Assembly: GCA_973895155.1 (NCBI GenBank)
Contig: OZ316897.1
Span: 7,254,001-7,318,000, forward strand
DNA: 64,000 nucleotides
Direction of reading: 5' to 3'
Source: Marsupella aquatica
Taxonomy: Eukaryota; Marchantiophyta
The stretch's first letter is position 1; each line of letters opens with the position of its first letter. This document shows positions 29,977-43,200 of this stretch, piece after piece. A program made the position numbers and the translations under genes. Below the pieces are notes generated by a model. That model saw only the letters and a program-made list of their open reading frames with translations, was not told where the DNA came from and did no database searches.

Positions 29977-32097
29977 TTGCAACTCCACAAGATTGTGGAA
30001 GAACTTCCTGACGCTTTCGTTGACACATCACAACTTACCCGCTCATATATTCCAGCTGCGAGAGCATCTGCTCGCATCGAATTATCAAGTGAGCCAGCAA
30101 GTACATCCCAACCTCATGCCAAACGAGGCAGACCTTTGGGATCAAAAGATAAACAACCGAGAAGGCGTGGTTCATCTATACCACCTTCACCTGATGTCGA
30201 CCATACCAAATCTACATCCCATGAAGAGATCTCTATCCACTACGCACACACAGGTGCGATATGGGATAGAAATACTACTTCAATAGATGATGCTTTTGCA
30301 TTATTGGTGGCAACACATATCACTGACGAGACACCAGAACCAATATCCATCTTTAGAATGCCAAAATAGACCAGATTGGCCTGAATGGCAAAAAACTATA
30401 AATGGAGAATTAGATTCTCTACTCAGCAGACACACTTTTGGCCCAGTCGAGCCAACACCGCAAGACGTACACCTAATTAGCTACAAGTGGACATTTGTCC
30501 GCAAAAGAAATGATAAAGGCCAAATTGTACGCTATAAAGCACGTCTGGTAGGGAAAGGATTTACCCAACAACCGGGAATTCATTACGATGAAACTTACTC
30601 ACCGGTTATGGATAGCACAACATTCCGATACCTTATCGGATTTGCCATTTTCCACCAACTACAGATGCGACAACTAGATGTTGCAACTGCATATTTATAT
30701 GGCACTTTAGACACTTGTCTATACATGCGATCACCTCCTGAGTTGGAGCAACGACGCCGAGCTTTAGCTCAAGGCGCTAAATCGCATATCCCATATTTAC
30801 ATAAGATCATAACGCAATTATCTCAAGTTACACCTCATGTGTCATCTACACATGTAACTCATAATAACGACACCGCTGTGTCAACCGTACGGAATACTCG
30901 CCGCGGACTAGCTATCCGCGTGTTGAAGGCATTATATGGCCTGAAACAAAGTGGCAGAGTATGGTATCAAAGATTTACTGATGAAATGATTGCCATGGGT
31001 TTTTCCCATGATGCCATTACACCATGTTTATTTATTAAACATGTGGATGACGAATATGTCATCGTTTCTATCTATGTTGATGACTTAAACATATTTGGGA
31101 CACCCCAAATTACCGAAGATACTATTACTAGTCTTAAATCAATATTTGAGATGAAAGACCTTGGACATACAAACTTTTGCTTAGGATTACAACTGGAAAT
31201 CTTACCTACTGGCATGATACTCCATCAAACCACACAAACCAAAAAAATCCTAAAACAGTTCAATATGAACCTAGCACACCCATTGACGTCACCAATGGTT
31301 GTACGTTCATTAGAAAACAATACTGATGTTTTTCGCAAATGCGAAGAACATGAATCACTATTAGGACCAGAAACTCCATATCTTTCTGCGATAGGAGCAT
31401 TAATGTACCTAGCAAATCAGACTAGACCAGACATTGCATATGTAGTTAACTTACTAGCCAGACATAGTGCAACTCCCACAACCAGACACTGGAATGGAGT
31501 TAAACACGTATTTAGATATCTACATGGAACCACCGATACCGGGTTATTTTACCCATTTGGTGCAAACCACGAGCTCATAGGATACGCGGATGTCGGATAT
31601 CTCTCCGACACTGATACCGCAAAATCCCAAACTGGATACGTTTTTACCATAGGGGGTACCGCTTTTCTTGGAAAAGCGTCAAACAGACCCTAACAGCAAC
31701 CTCATCGAATCACTCAGAAATCTTAGCTCTACATGAGGCTAGTCGTGAAGCCGTTTGGTTACGATCCTTTATAAATCACATCAACACCAAATGCGGCCTA
31801 CCACCACTAACGAAGCCTACTAACATTTTTGAGGATAACGCAGCATGTATACAGCAGATCACGAAAGGATTCATCAAAGGCGATCGCGTGAAGCATATAG
31901 CTCCGAAATTTTTCTAGACCCACGAGTTACATGGAAAAGAGATCAACATTTTGCAGATTTCAAGTGCAGACAACTGTGCGGATCTCTTCACCAAATCACT
32001 ATCGCTATCAGTTCACCACCGACACTGCCAGGCGATTGGACTACGGAGCGTGCGACGCATGATGACCGTGGAGGCTACTGCTCCACATGATACTTGA
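29977..32097 (+). pseudogene. Element A reverse transcriptase and RNase H
   Basis: A linker frame (29,977-30,369) leads into RT (30,287-31,693): KWTFVRKRNDKGQIVRYKAR, LVGKGFTQQPGIHYDETYSP, LDVATAYLYGTLDTCLYM, LKALYGLKQSGRVWYQRF and the catalytic VSIYVDDLNIFG. RNase H starts at IGYADVGYLSDTDTAKSQTG, then a frameshift at about 31,665 moves it to SWKSVKQTLTATSSNHSEIL-type sequence, a TAG sits at 31,915, and the end is near 32,097. Between YMRSPPEL and RVLKALYGLKQ there are about 58 residues, far more than in common plant Copia RTs. Confidence 0.92.
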
Positions 32098-32399
32098 TGA
32101 TGCTGACGACATGCTGTTGACGACCGACTGATGAAACAGATGTTAAAGCTAGATTTACTATAGCATCTAACTTTATACACTATTGATATTTATTACGACG
32201 AGTACTGTTAGGCTGCACTCTTTTTCCTTTAGCACTCATATTTTTCTCTGCTACACTGGTAGAGTTTTTACTAAGCTAGAGCTGATAAAGGTTTTTTAAC
32301 GAGGCAGTCTACCTCGCTTGTACTTATATCATGTATTTTCTATGAACATGATATAATAGGTATAGTCTATGTTGTCTATATAGTTGTTACTATATATCC

Positions 32400-32408
32400 A
32401 AAGGGGAG
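32400..32408 (+). promoter_or_regulatory. Polypurine tract of element A
   Basis: AAAGGGGAG directly before the 3' LTR is the expected plus-strand priming site. The same tract (AAAAGGGAG on the coding strand) precedes the 3' LTR of element E. Confidence 0.85.
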
Positions 32409-32518
32409 TGTTAGACTCTATCTCTAGCCGGATGACCGGACCAGTCGGTCACCAGACATGACTATATGTACCACTACTCATGGCTATTCAGATATTCATT
32501 CTCATTCATACTATTACA
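32409..32518 (+). repeat. 3' LTR of element A
   Basis: 110 bp, identical to the 5' LTR except for two C-to-T changes, followed by the CATAC duplication. Confidence 0.95.
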
Positions 32519-32523
32519 CATAC

Positions 32524-33100
32524 TAGTTTCAGTAGGAGTCGAGGAGAATTTTCATAATGAGGTAATCCAAATCTTGATTGTGCATTTTTCTCCATGAATG
32601 TCCTGAAAATTACATAGGGAAAAACCATGCAGGGCACTAAGCTTGAGGACTAGCTTGTAAGTGGACAGAGAGCACTTTAAGGTCCTGACTTCAGAGACAG
32701 CCCATGATTCTTCAAGATGGAGATCTTGTCCAAACCCTTCAAACCCTTCAGACATTAAGCTGTCTTGTTCTCGTAGCATTATGGCCAATAGTAGCCCCTC
32801 AAAACGAGCTAAGAAAACGAGGACAGTGCAGGACGTTACTATATGCATTTCCCTCTCGACACAGGTTTAAGGTACACTCTTGACTTCGGTAGAACTACAT
32901 TAGTAGTGCAGAAGTAGAATAGTAGTGCAAAGCTACGGCTAGAGAACGGCTGGTTGATTGATGCACCAAAGAAATAACGCACCAGCATATTTCTGAAAGC
33001 TTTGCGGAATGTCGAGCTGAGAAGAGTGAAAGCCTCGCTCGCAGTAGAATCTACAGAGCTCCGGAGCACCTTGTCTCAGTCGGTAACAAACTAGTAGAAG
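32524..33100. promoter_or_regulatory. Upstream region of the CHR10-like gene
   Basis: 577 bases between the element A target duplication and the ATG of the remodeller gene. It must contain the 5' UTR and proximal promoter. No clear TATA box is seen. A stretch near 32,773-32,817 resembles the other flank of element A in inverted orientation. The retrotransposon has landed within typical promoter distance and could affect expression. Confidence 0.5.
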
Positions 33101-36100
33101 ATGGATGAATTCGTGCAGAGGCTGCAACTAGCTGCGGAATTGGCCGACCAGAGTGGAGATGACGCCGGCGATCTTCCAAACGCAGCAGACGTCGCTGCGA
33201 AATGCAGCTCTTGGGGTGTGACAGCACAACTGAAGCTTCATCAAGCGGAGGGCGTATCGTGGCTCATCCGCCGCTATGCCCGCGGTGTCAACGTCATTCT
33301 TGGTGGGCTCTTCCCTTCCGAATAATTTTACTTGTTGACAGGATTTCCTTTTAATAGAGTATTGAAAGCTGGAGCCGAAACTCGAGATTTGTGGAGGGAA
33401 TCATCCTGTCGGTGGGCTCTAGTAATTATGGTTCTACGATTCAGAAAATTCCATTTCACGGATCGCACATTGTAGTGTACTAAGTCCACTCTTTTATGGA
33501 GCCCGTTATACACAATTTTATCTAGGGGTTTTTGGAATTGGACCTCAATACAGGGGCTCACGTGTTCCAGGGCTCCAGTGAAAGGTAGTGAAACCAGAAA
33601 CGCAAGTCCGGCTAGACCTTGACCGGACGATAGTTGGAGAAACGTGCTTTAGGATATGGTACGGAAACAGAGCTAGCAGATAGGACAAGTTCGGTGTTGC
33701 AGTTTAATTGCTCTTGCTGCAAGGGACAAAGCCAATCCCCTAGATGAAGGAAATAATTGAATTTTCACGTTGCATACATTATCATGAGTTTTTTGACCGT
33801 TACGGTCTCCAGTAAATGCACAATCCAAGCATAGTATGCTCTCCAAGAAATCAACTCCTGGGATCGAAGGCATGTGAATGCCTTTTTGTGTCACTCGTGT
33901 TTTAAATGTCTGTTGTTATAATTCTAAATGTTATTGGTTTGAGCTGATTTTGGATTTTGGAATTTGAAATCTTGTCATGAATACCTATTTGGTGATGCAT
34001 GTGCAGGGGACGAGGTTGGTTGATACACATATTTTCGAGACTGCATTTTCTTTTCTCGCCGTTACCGAATGGCCTGCTCAGATTTTGAGAACTTATGAAT
34101 TATGCCGTGGTCATACTGAAGGTGTACTGATTTTAGGACCGTGCAAGAGCACTTAAAGATGTTTTGACTGCGATTTGCGAGCGATTTGATAGTTTATAGT
34201 AGAAGGAGGATATCCTGAAAAACTGTGCAATGGCAAACCTGGCGATTACTCAGTGGTTGCTGAATCGTTAGGTTCAGAATCTGAGCTCTGATAAAGTATT
34301 GTGCAACGCAGATGGGGTTGGGCAAGACTTTGCAGTCCATTTCACTGCTAGCATATCTCAGGTCGCACCACTGTTCTGGCCCTTCCCGTAAGCCTCACGT
34401 GCCCGCACCACCTACTTTGAATAATTCATACGTCCATATAGATCTCTTTAAGTCTCGCGGTAGCCTCAGAAAGCTCGGTACAATCTCGCAGAATTCTTCC
34501 ACTGCTAGACCTAGCTCTCATTTGTGAATAACTTTGAGCATTTAGGCTGGGCTTGTTCTCTAGTCTGCTGCAGTAGTCATCATAACATGAATGTGCAGTC
34601 TGAAACGATCCACATTTCTTGTAGTTCCTGTTGTGAGTTCTCCCGGAAGGGTTGAGGTTTTTCAAAGCGTTTGTCTGAATTGTGAAATCATCAAGGTTAC
34701 AGGAATAACTGCTCTTTTAAGGGGAATCTTAAATTAATTCTGAACAGGATACATGTCGTTTTCTCGTATAAGCCTGATTGATTTCCTGTAAAGATTTCTC
34801 ACGAATTCGATGTGTGTGTGGTCGTCTGACAGTGATTCTTGCTCCTCTGAGTGTGACTGATGTCTGGGCATCAGAGATTGCAAGATTCTCCCCAATATTA
34901 ACACTGTTACGATACGTTGGTGACAAGGAAGAAAGAGAGCATTTCAGGAAAATCATTTGCAATCACGTGAACAAGCAACCTCTGTCTTCACGAGTACATT
35001 CTCTCCTTCCCATCATGCCAAAGACATAGAGCTCCAATAATTTACTTTCCATGCATCCAGCATTCTTCTCGGGCCTCGACTGGTCTCTAGAGAACGTATC
35101 TGACAGTGGCTCGTGAACGCTATCGACCAGATGGAATGTAGTTATCGATCAGATTCTCTTACCATGTGTTAACAGTGCTTTTTATGGCAGTCTGATCCAG
35201 CGTTACCCTTTGATGTTCTTCTCACAACCTATGAGCTTGCAGTGGTCGATGTGAAGTTTCTGTCACGCTTCCGCTGGCGGTATACAATCATAGATGAAGC
35301 GCAGCGACTCAAGAACCCCTCCACTGTGAGTGAGATATCTGGAACTTGCTTAAGTATCTGCACGGTGACGAGCCGGACAACTATCCGTCGTTTCTGTCAC
35401 ACCATTGTACTTAACTGAGTCATGATCTTTGTCAAATGAACTTTCTTATCAATATTAAGCAGCTATCTATTGCTGTGAGGGGCTCTGCTCTCCTCTCGTG
35501 GCACCTCAGGATAGTGCTACGGCATTGTTGCTCTTCACGTCGTGGTCCCTTAGACTGCTTGAACTACATCAAAAGATGATTTCTCTTATCTTCTAGAAAT
35601 ATTTTCAAGTGGCCGGAACCTGGCAACCTCTAGAATTCATGGGTGACTTGAGGGTAGAATTGCCTGGCACTGAATCTAGAAGAACAACGTTTAGCTGTTT
35701 GACATTGCTTGATGCAGGTTCTGTACAAGGCTCTTCAAGGGCAATATATGATACCCAGGCGGTTGCTACTGACTGGCACCCCGGTGCAAAACAATCTCTC
35801 TGAGCTGTGGTCGCTGCTGCACTTCTCCATGCCATTAGTTTTCGACAACCTCACAAAATTCCTGGAAGCTTTTGGATCTGCTGCTTTAGCACCTCAAGGT
35901 ACTGTGGATTCACTGATTGAGTCAGGTTAACGTCATACAGATGATACATTGCAGGGTTCAAATTTCATTGGGGGTACTGTAGAAATCTGACACCTTGCGA
36001 TGGAACTTTTCCCAGTGGTTAATATTGTTGGTAACAATGGTGCAGACCTTTTGAAAGACGGTTTAGAGCCCTTGAGGCGTATTTTACGAGGATTCATGCT

Positions 36101-39100
36101 TCGTCGCACCAAAGCTGCCCTCGTGCAAACAAAAGCACTAGTTCTACCTCCATTGGTCGAAGTCACTTTGTAAGTTGTGGTTGATCGGTTTTACTTCACC
36201 ATGTAGACGATGGAGTGTCTAATTTAGCTCTTACGCAGTAAACGATGGTATTCCGCTGTATTCTAGTGCCGATGGGCTCCAGTTCGATATACTCTAGGTT
36301 GGTTGACTCGAGCCATGACTGACAACTGTGGGTTGCCAATTCTCCTCTTGAAAACAGATATGTACCTTTGGTTTCTGTACAGAAGAAGGTTTACATCGCT
36401 GTACTGAGAAAAGAAATGCCAAGGATCGTTGGTGGAGATAATGGTTCCACATCCAAACAATCTCTACAAAATATTGTAAGTTGTTCACTACTTCCAGAAG
36501 TAGGAGTCTTTACCCGGTCCCAACTGTAGCTCTAATGTAATACCTTTGAATGTTCTTGCTGGAGATTGTTAGCTTATCTGGGTGGGGGTCTTGTGCAGGT
36601 CATACAACTGCGGAAGGCTTGCAGTCACCCCTATCTTTTTGATGGAGTGGAGCCAGAGCCGTTTCAAGAGGGTGAGCACCTTGTGCAGGTATTTTACTTT
36701 TACGTTTTCTCTCACAACTGACTTTGAGCTCATTTGCTTCCGATTCTGTATTTCGCAATCTTGGGTATATTTTGTATACTGCTAAGATGCATACAAAATT
36801 AGAACGGGAATAGTGAACCTTTTCTCCAAGATCTTGACGTTGCTCCTGCTTTCCAGGCCAGTGGTAAACTAGTTATTCTGGATATGTTGCTCCTGCGATT
36901 GCATAGCAGAGGACATCACGTGCTACTTTTTGCTCAAATGACTCGTACTCTAGATATTATTCAGGTGAGTTTGCAGTTCATTTTCTAAGGTCAAAGCTAA
37001 ATACAAGGGTATCAAGCCAGCAACTGTTTAAAGCTTCTTCAGGACGTCACACAGTCTGGTGCAGACTGAAGTACATGTCGATCAAACAGACGACTGTTCA
37101 AGGCAGCTGTCACTGTGCTGAGACTTTATCAGCAATGTAGGAGTGAGGAGTCTTTTCTCATGACTCATTTAAAGCGCTGATGGCATAATCCTCCACATAG
37201 GACTACCTTCATTTTCGAGGATACAGCTATGAGCGTCTTGATGGGTCTGTACGTGCTGAGGAGCGTTTCGCTGCTGTAGACAACTTCAGTAGAGGAAGGG
37301 AGGGAGACTCTAAAGGCGGTGCGTTTATATTTCTGCTAACAACTCGAGCTGGAGGAGTTGGTCTGAACCTGATAGCTGCTGATACCGTAAGTTTTTATCT
37401 CTTTTAATTTTATTATGACCAGCACACAACCTAGTGAAGATAGGTTTGAGGGTGTGGGACATCTCTTACTTGAATGTAGATCTAGAATCTGACATCATGT
37501 CCGAACTTGTTTTCTTTGGTTCGAAGTAGGAACAAACATACACAGAACCTTAAATAGCAGCCTAGTGCAGAATGAGGGTTTCAACTATCACCAAGTCCAT
37601 GAAAGTGCTAGGCCTGAATCATCAGCCGAAGTTCTTGATCTAGCTACGAAGTGAAATAGTAGTTCTGTTATAGAAAACCTCATGAAGGTACCCTGCAGTA
37701 CACGACTAGTCAACCTATAACTCGTTTCACGTTTTTCAAGAATGAGCTGTGGCCTGGCCTTTGTTCGTTCTCTAGTAATTGCGTTCATATCCGGTACCTT
37801 CATGTTCTTAGGCATGATACCTGTGGTGCGTGCATGGATGACGTTTCCAGGTTATCTTTTATGAACAAGATTGGAATCCACAGGCTGATAAACAAGCATT
37901 ACAGCGAGCTCATCGCATTGGTCAGATCCGATCAGTTCTAGCAATCAACCTCGTCACGGAAAGTACCATTGAAGAGGTATCAAGTGTTAGTCCTGGTGTC
38001 ATGTTATTTCTTAATAAATCACTCGTTTCTATAGTTTACATCTGCCGCTAGCATCACTTATTTTAAATTCTTGCTTGTTTACTCGGGAGTATGTTTGATC
38101 ATTTACAGGTCATTATGCAGCGAGCTAAGGCAAAGCTGCAGCTCACACAGAAAGTTGTAGGTGAAGTTCATGTAGACGTAGACGAGCAGGGCCTTGCTGG
38201 TGTCGAGAAATCTGATTTGCAATCCATGGTTGTTTTTGGCCTTCACAAGATTGTTAGTGGCCCTGATGGACCAGAACAAAAGACAGGCAAGATTGTGTCG
38301 GACGACAATGATACAGGGTCCAAAATTATTTCTATGGTCGAAAGTGCATTAGATCAGCGATCTAAGCTTAGTCCTCCAGACTCTAAGGATGGCGATAACA
38401 CAGGTGCCAGGATTACTCGATTGAGAACACCGCGTCTAGATCCTGCTCACGAAGGAGCCAACTATTTGAATCAACTTTTGAGAGAGGAAGATAATAATGA
38501 GAACCTGGACTTGATAGCTTTGAAGTCGCTTAGAAACTGTGTGGAGAAAGGTTCCAGTGATGCTAACGTGGAGATCAATAGTAGAAGAGGAAGGGGACAG
38601 GCTGGGCCAGTGGATTCCATGGAGGCAGTGGCTAGGAAGAAGCAGAAGAAGGAAGAGAGGAAGCAGTCGTTGTGGAAGTCTCTTGGATACAATTCATTAT
38701 CAGTCAATGAGCCTGACATTGTTGTCAACAATGATGATGAAATGATGATGACAGAGGACGTAGAATATATTCACCACATAGTTGGTGATTGCACAAAACC
38801 CAGTCTCGCAAGGGGTCAAACAGGAATTGTCTTCTGGTGAGTTGTTTTATCGTTCTGCATCATATTGTTGGGACCACAGTATGTTCATCAGCTTTAATTA
38901 TATTGAGGAGTTAATCTCTCAGTCTTTGGATGTTAGCTAGATTAGACAGATTAGAAAAATGGCTTGTACGAAAAGACGACGTACTCACACGTCCTCTAGT
39001 ATCTTCGGTCTTGAAGAGATTATCACCAGAACTCAAATTCTCGAACTTTCGTTTAGGCCATGTTTTTCCGGTATACGTGGTGGTCATGACGTTGCCAAGT

Positions 39101-40247
39101 TTTTTTCCTAGGTGCGTGGACACTTCAGGAACATGGGGAAATGGGGGAGTCTTCACGTCATTGGGACTTATTTCAGAAAAGATCCCTGAAGTTTACGAGT
39201 CTGCTTACGAGGCTTCAGACCTCTGCCTTGGTGATCTCCATCTCATTCCTGTGCGTGGTATGTAAACTGTCTATGCTAGGTCCACTTGCTTACAAGAACT
39301 TCCAACTGTTCCCGTGTGTGGCTAGTTTGTGGCTTTAATCAGCTTAATTGACATGGACTAAACTGAAGAAAGAACCAGAGCACGGTAAAGCTTGATTTTG
39401 GTGTTGGTATAATTATGATGCCCTAGGTACTGAGAACTCTGCTACCAAAAGCTTTGAAGAAATCGACCAGAGTGGAAGTCATCTTTGGGTGGCACTAGCT
39501 GTGGTTCAAACATTTGATGTTCGGCGGAAGGTTGCCCGAAGTGATGTTTCTTTCCCTGATCTAGAATTGTGCATACACAAGCTGGCTGCTTCAGCTGCCA
39601 GACTCTCAGGTCTGGATATGTCATCCTTTGCGAGTGAATTTTCGTACTGCGCTTGTTCCATGTCATCGGTACCACCAGTGCTTCGTTTCGTCTCACATCC
39701 ATATGACCGGGCACTTTACATGTCTAATATTTGTTCTCATTGGATTCGCAACTCGTTTTTTGTTGTTGCGACAACAGCTTCAGTACACATGCCCAGAATA
39801 CAGGCTGGCTCAGGGTGGTATATGGTAGAGCGCTTTCTGCGCAAATATGCAACAATGTATCAGGCGCATTTTTATGTGTAAGAAACGTCTTCTCCCATGG
39901 GTACTCCTGACATTAGAGCATACACTCCCTCATCTTGGATGTTGTTTGACTCATGAGGAGGGAATGGCAAGAAACCCGATACAAATGCTTGTCCAATAGT
40001 AACGTTTTGGTTCTTGGGGACATCGAACCCTTAATGAAGGTGGTGGGAAAGTTCGACTTCTGCTAATCCGTTAACGATTTCCTACGACCTTCGAGGATAT
40101 CTTAAATGGAGATTGTTTTCCTTACTAATGGCTGGTCTTGCAGCTTTTTTCAACCTCCAGCTTTGTCTATGCGTCCAGTTTCACAATTGCAGTATTACTG
40201 ACTGCTTTCTCCCTTTTTGCAGATACTTCTTCAAGCGGAACAACTGA
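33101..40247 (+). CDS. CHR10: SNF2 chromatin remodeller with C-terminal macro domain, CHR10/ALC1 (CHD1L)-type (17 exons)
   Basis: Nuclear ATP-dependent remodeller; the animal relative ALC1 is recruited by poly-ADP-ribose through its macro domain. Exons: 33101-33302, 34007-34014 (8 nt), 34312-34387, 34833-34993, 35191-35325, 35718-35898, 36046-36169, 36358-36475, 36599-36688, 36857-36964, 37201-37386, 37851-37976, 38109-38836, 39112-39257, 39427-39609, 39778-39877, 40223-40247; one frame of about 898 aa, close to CHR10 and CHD1L lengths. Motifs: [10 protein letters not shown], Walker A DEMGLGKT (69-76), [10 protein letters not shown] (DEAQ in place of DEAH, 184-187), [43 protein letters not shown] (481-488). 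The long exon 13 codes a charged linker with [10 protein letters not shown]. The macro domain (about 748 onward) shows [20 protein letters not shown] and [20 protein letters not shown]. Overall assignment is firm; individual junctions rest on phase and homologue memory. Confidence 0.93.
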
Positions 40248-43200
40248 GTAAACGCATCCAGAAGTTACAGTAGCGCACGAGATTCAATCGACGGAATGTA
40301 TAGACAGCCAAGAAACACCTAACTTGCATAGAAAGCGTGAATAAGAGGTTCTCGTTGCATCTATCCCCTCTTCAACTCAATTGCTTGTAGTATCAGGGCT
40401 TGCGTTTATATGCATCTCAGAATCACTAAATCCCATGGTCACAATCAGTGATAAATTCAGGGAGTCGGTTATGGTTTGGAACCTACCCTGATTAGACGTG
40501 TAGATGTCAGACACTACAAAGACTACAGTCGGATCGTGGCTAAGAACTTACCAAACATGTTCGTATGTCGTGTGATAAACTTTCTCACTCGCTTCAACCT
40601 TAAATAGTAACATTAGTCGCGACGGGAATTATTGGACCTCTTCACCATCCAGCTTTACGGAAGTATTCAACCGCGGAGCAAAAGTTGTGAAATCTCTTGT
40701 AACAATCAAATCAATGTGTTTTGTTTGTTCCATCTGTTCATATCGTTCCGAGTTCAAAATTCTGATACATGCTTCTTGAGTCCACGAGGGATATACCGAA
40801 GGGATGAAAATTCAAGATGGTTATTACCCTGAATTGCTCTTCGCCTTAGCACATTCAACTTTCACGTCGGTCTGAACAAAATCGTCCTAAATACCCGTTG
40901 ACTTTTACTGAATTATTATCAGTCATTAATGTAATCAAAATATGCCTGGGGTTTCATTCTTCTGTTCTTGATGGGACAGGAGCTCGACCTTACTTGCAAG
41001 GGACAGTTCAAGAATATTTACACTTCAAATCATCCCTCTCGCAGTGACACATCTGAAATTGGAACATAACGGGACAAACAGAAATCGCAAGATTTAACCT
41101 TAGCTCCCCAGGCATATATATTTAACGAAATTTTTTTGACAGCCCCAGCCTATCCTCAATCCCTGCCCCTGACCTACTTGGCATTCTATGCAAAGGGTCT
41201 GAGATAATGTGTCTCTTCAGCATCTTACTAAATACCCGGATGGATAAATACTAACATGTCCACATGCTCAATTGGGTCCTTAGAGCAAGGGGTAGCACCT
41301 GACAAGCTGAGGATTCGTCCAGTAGATCAGACGTTCTGCTCGGTCGACAACTTCTGTCTATAAACGCTAGTCCGAGCCTCTGCATGTTTCTAGCCGGTTG
41401 CATCAAAGTCTACGGCTACTGATGTTGATCTTAATGAGCCGGCAGGCGCAATCCGAGTCAAGCGCAACATGTATATGGTGGGCTGCTGTTGCTGCTGTAA
41501 CTTATCGACGCCACCCGCGGCGACTGAGTTGAACAACAAAATGAACTACCATTCACTGAGTTAAACATATGGGAGAGTCAGTTAAGTCACCACACTCTAC
41601 AGTAGAACATCTGACTTGTTAGCAGTCTAGTAAACCAGCTGACTAGGCAGACTCTGCAAATTTGAGCAAGCATAAACGAGTGCAACGATTTTCTTGAGTT
41701 GTTGTAGATATAGCCAAGGACCAAGACCAAGTCTACATCTATTTCGTCGCATCTTGTCTTGCGCACAGAACATCACATTTAATAGGTACGAGGATTCACG
41801 AAATTCTTGATTGATGGTGTCCGGATCTGATCTTTCAAGAAGGTTTGTTGGGTCAGGGACTTCAGAACTACATCTGCAAGTAAAGACTCGGTCCCAATTG
41901 TTGGTTACAGCTTCAAGCTCGATTGCTCCGTGGTACAATGCGGTTTACCCCGACCAAGCATGACTGTTTTGGAGAGGACTTCATTGAAGAGCACACCAAC
42001 AGGTAGATCAAGATCCAGATAACTCCAAATCACTCACAGGCATCGAGATACGGATACATTCTTCCATTTTGCATATAAGCACACTTAAAGAGGAAATGAA
42101 CGATCGTTAGTAAACAAGATAAACGAATTGGTCATAAGACAATTCATTGTCAGAGGGTAGGGACGTAGACACAAGACAAGAAAAGACAAGACAAGTCAAG
42201 AAAGACAATTATCATACTAACAGCGTTTTGCATTCATTGGAGTTACATGAAATGATCATGGTTCTCCAGAACAGAACACGCTGACTTCTCTTAGGGCTTG
42301 GACGGATTCTCAGTTCCAGAAGCTCAGGCGATATTTGAGAAGTCCAAGCAGTAGCACCAAAGATGGAGCTTTGAAGGCTTGATGTGATACAAATCAGCAG
42401 ACATGGGCAATTCTTGCAATGACAGGCAACCAAAGTTTATCCGCCATATTGGGCGCATTGAGAGTTTTGAAAGAGAATTAGTTCATGGCGACCACTCCCG
42501 ATGCATGAAGCGGATTGCAAAGTCAGGAGAAATCTCAGAGACATCCCCCCTGCATTGTTGAATAACATAACAAGGAGCCAAAAAGGATGGGTAATAAGCC
42601 CAAACTAAAAGAACTTTTGCTCCAAAAGCGCAAAAAGCTAAAAAATGCCCAAAATTGAACCAAAAACTATCCCTTTCTTTGCAAAATCTTCATGGATGAA
42701 AAAAATGCCCAAAATATGTTCTCATTTTGAGCCATTCAAAACATAAAATGGACCATAATAAATTTTTAATCTTTGTATGATCTATTTTCAATCTTTACAA
42801 TTTACACTTGCACATGTTCAAGAGATCATTTGCGGGATCATTTGTCTAGTTTATCCTTAAAATACCATCTTAAAATTGATTGGAATCAGAAATATCTAAA
42901 ACACTTTCAAATATATACTGGAAATTTCAAATGAGTCGTGTAATGAATTGTTTATCTTTAACCAATCTCACACAAACCAATTACATTATTATTATTTACT
43001 TCATGATCGAATACACAAGCTTCATGAATACACTAAGCTTAGGTTTTTACAAGGCGAAGGGCAAAGTTGGGCAACAACAATCCATGTTGGAAGATGAATG
43101 AGCTCAGGAGTGAGCTATGATAGGCACATTGTAATGGGCGAGTTGTGACCAGCTGTGATGGACAAAATGACAACATGTAACCCGTAAAGGATACGAGACC

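Larger units (their letters stand above)
25671..32518 (+). mobile_element. Element A: complete Copia retrotransposon with 110-bp LTRs
   Basis: The element is bounded by 110-bp LTRs (TGTTAGACTC ... CTATTACA) and a 5-bp target duplication CATAC (25,666-70 and 32,519-23). Inside, in Copia order: primer-binding site, a 1.6-kb leader, gag, protease, integrase, reverse transcriptase, RNase H and a polypurine tract. The two LTRs differ at only 2 of 110 positions, both C-to-T in the 3' copy, so insertion is fairly recent, but gag-pol is broken by several stops and frameshifts. The LTRs are very short for an autonomous element. It sits between the lipase and the CHR10-like gene, ending about 580 bp before that gene's ATG. 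Confidence 0.96.

Noticed and set aside
32552-32848. 98-codon minus-strand frame upstream of the remodeller gene
   Set aside because: No domain seen; treated as upstream DNA, although part of it matches the other flank of element A and is listed as a finding for that reason.
41627-41938. 103-codon minus-strand frame in the 3-kb gap after the remodeller gene
   Set aside because: No recognisable domain, no neighbouring exon with fitting phase, and length within what chance allows.
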